A stretch of DNA of 64,000 bases from Staphylococcus pseudoxylosus. GTDB taxonomy: Bacteria > Bacillota > Bacilli > Staphylococcales > Staphylococcaceae. Below, one piece after another: positions 63,971 to 64,000 of the stretch. The DNA lies in contig NZ_RCVN01000014.1 of the NCBI RefSeq assembly GCF_003697915.1, positions 1 to 64,000 on the forward strand, in the 5' to 3' direction. The notes beneath the pieces are model-generated. The model did no database searches. It was not told the origin of the DNA and saw only the letters and a program-made list of their open reading frames with translations. The position numbers were made by a program, and so were the translations under genes. The stretch's first letter is position 1, and the number at the start of each line of letters is the position of its first letter.

Positions 63971-64000
63971 TATTATATTAAAAGAAGATACTTATAGTAT

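Overview
This window looks like core chromosome of a Staphylococcus. It is AT-rich, and its genes and gene order (perR to the hemL paralogue, recX-sgtB, vraUTSR-map, gatD-murT, gatCAB-dgkB-rlmCD, pcrB-pcrA-ligA-camS, pncB-nadE, nos-pheA) match what I remember of S. aureus, with protein identities that look high but have clearly diverged. A coagulase-negative species is the best guess; I cannot name it from sequence alone. Family names and the S. aureus lengths used for comparison come from memory, not from a search.

Layout. 1-796: promoters and leader of an rRNA operon that reads leftward out of the window, then the perR terminator. 797-7900: perR, a 2-hydroxyacid dehydrogenase, bcp, the hemL paralogue, an ArAE membrane protein, a Sav1866-like multidrug ABC exporter and a DUF402 phosphatase. 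7900-15900: mutY, a YfhP-like membrane protein, a TagG/TagH-like ABC pair whose ATPase has lost all core motifs, yfhH, recX, sgtB and a DJ-1/PfpI protein. 16100-29100: yfkAB, a thioesterase, an M29 aminopeptidase, ptpA, a YihY protein, the cell-wall stress operon vraUTSR, map, a second ArAE protein and gatD-murT. 29200-41900: ferritin, an exonuclease, dinB, rlmCD, dgkB, gatCAB, putP and camS. 41900-54000: ligA, pcrA, pcrB, a VanY-type carboxypeptidase, yerC, purB, a UPF0316/NETI pair and nadE-pncB. 53100-62500: nos-pheA, sdcS, a beta-helix protein, nicotinamidase, ppaC, an aldehyde dehydrogenase and a lactonase. 62600-64000: a junction where a truncated SOS-controlled yolD-like gene meets a broken ArsP-like permease operon under a double ArsR-type operator.

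Several genes share a job. The envelope is served by sgtB, vraUTSR, murT-gatD, the VanY-like enzyme and perhaps the TagGH-like pair. NAD salvage has pncA, pncB and nadE. DNA maintenance has mutY, recX, dinB, pcrA and ligA. Oxidative and metal stress is covered by perR, bcp, ferritin and nos.

The window is mostly ordinary core genome, and I found no clear new multi-gene system. The parts most worth a second look are the pseudo-ATPase ABC pair, the right-hand junction, the 109-nt long-loop terminator after the DJ-1 gene, the leader hairpin of the multidrug exporter, the pheromone-like signal peptide of CamS and the unrecognised beta-helix protein. Start codons were chosen from ribosome binding sites; several genes start with TTG or GTG.
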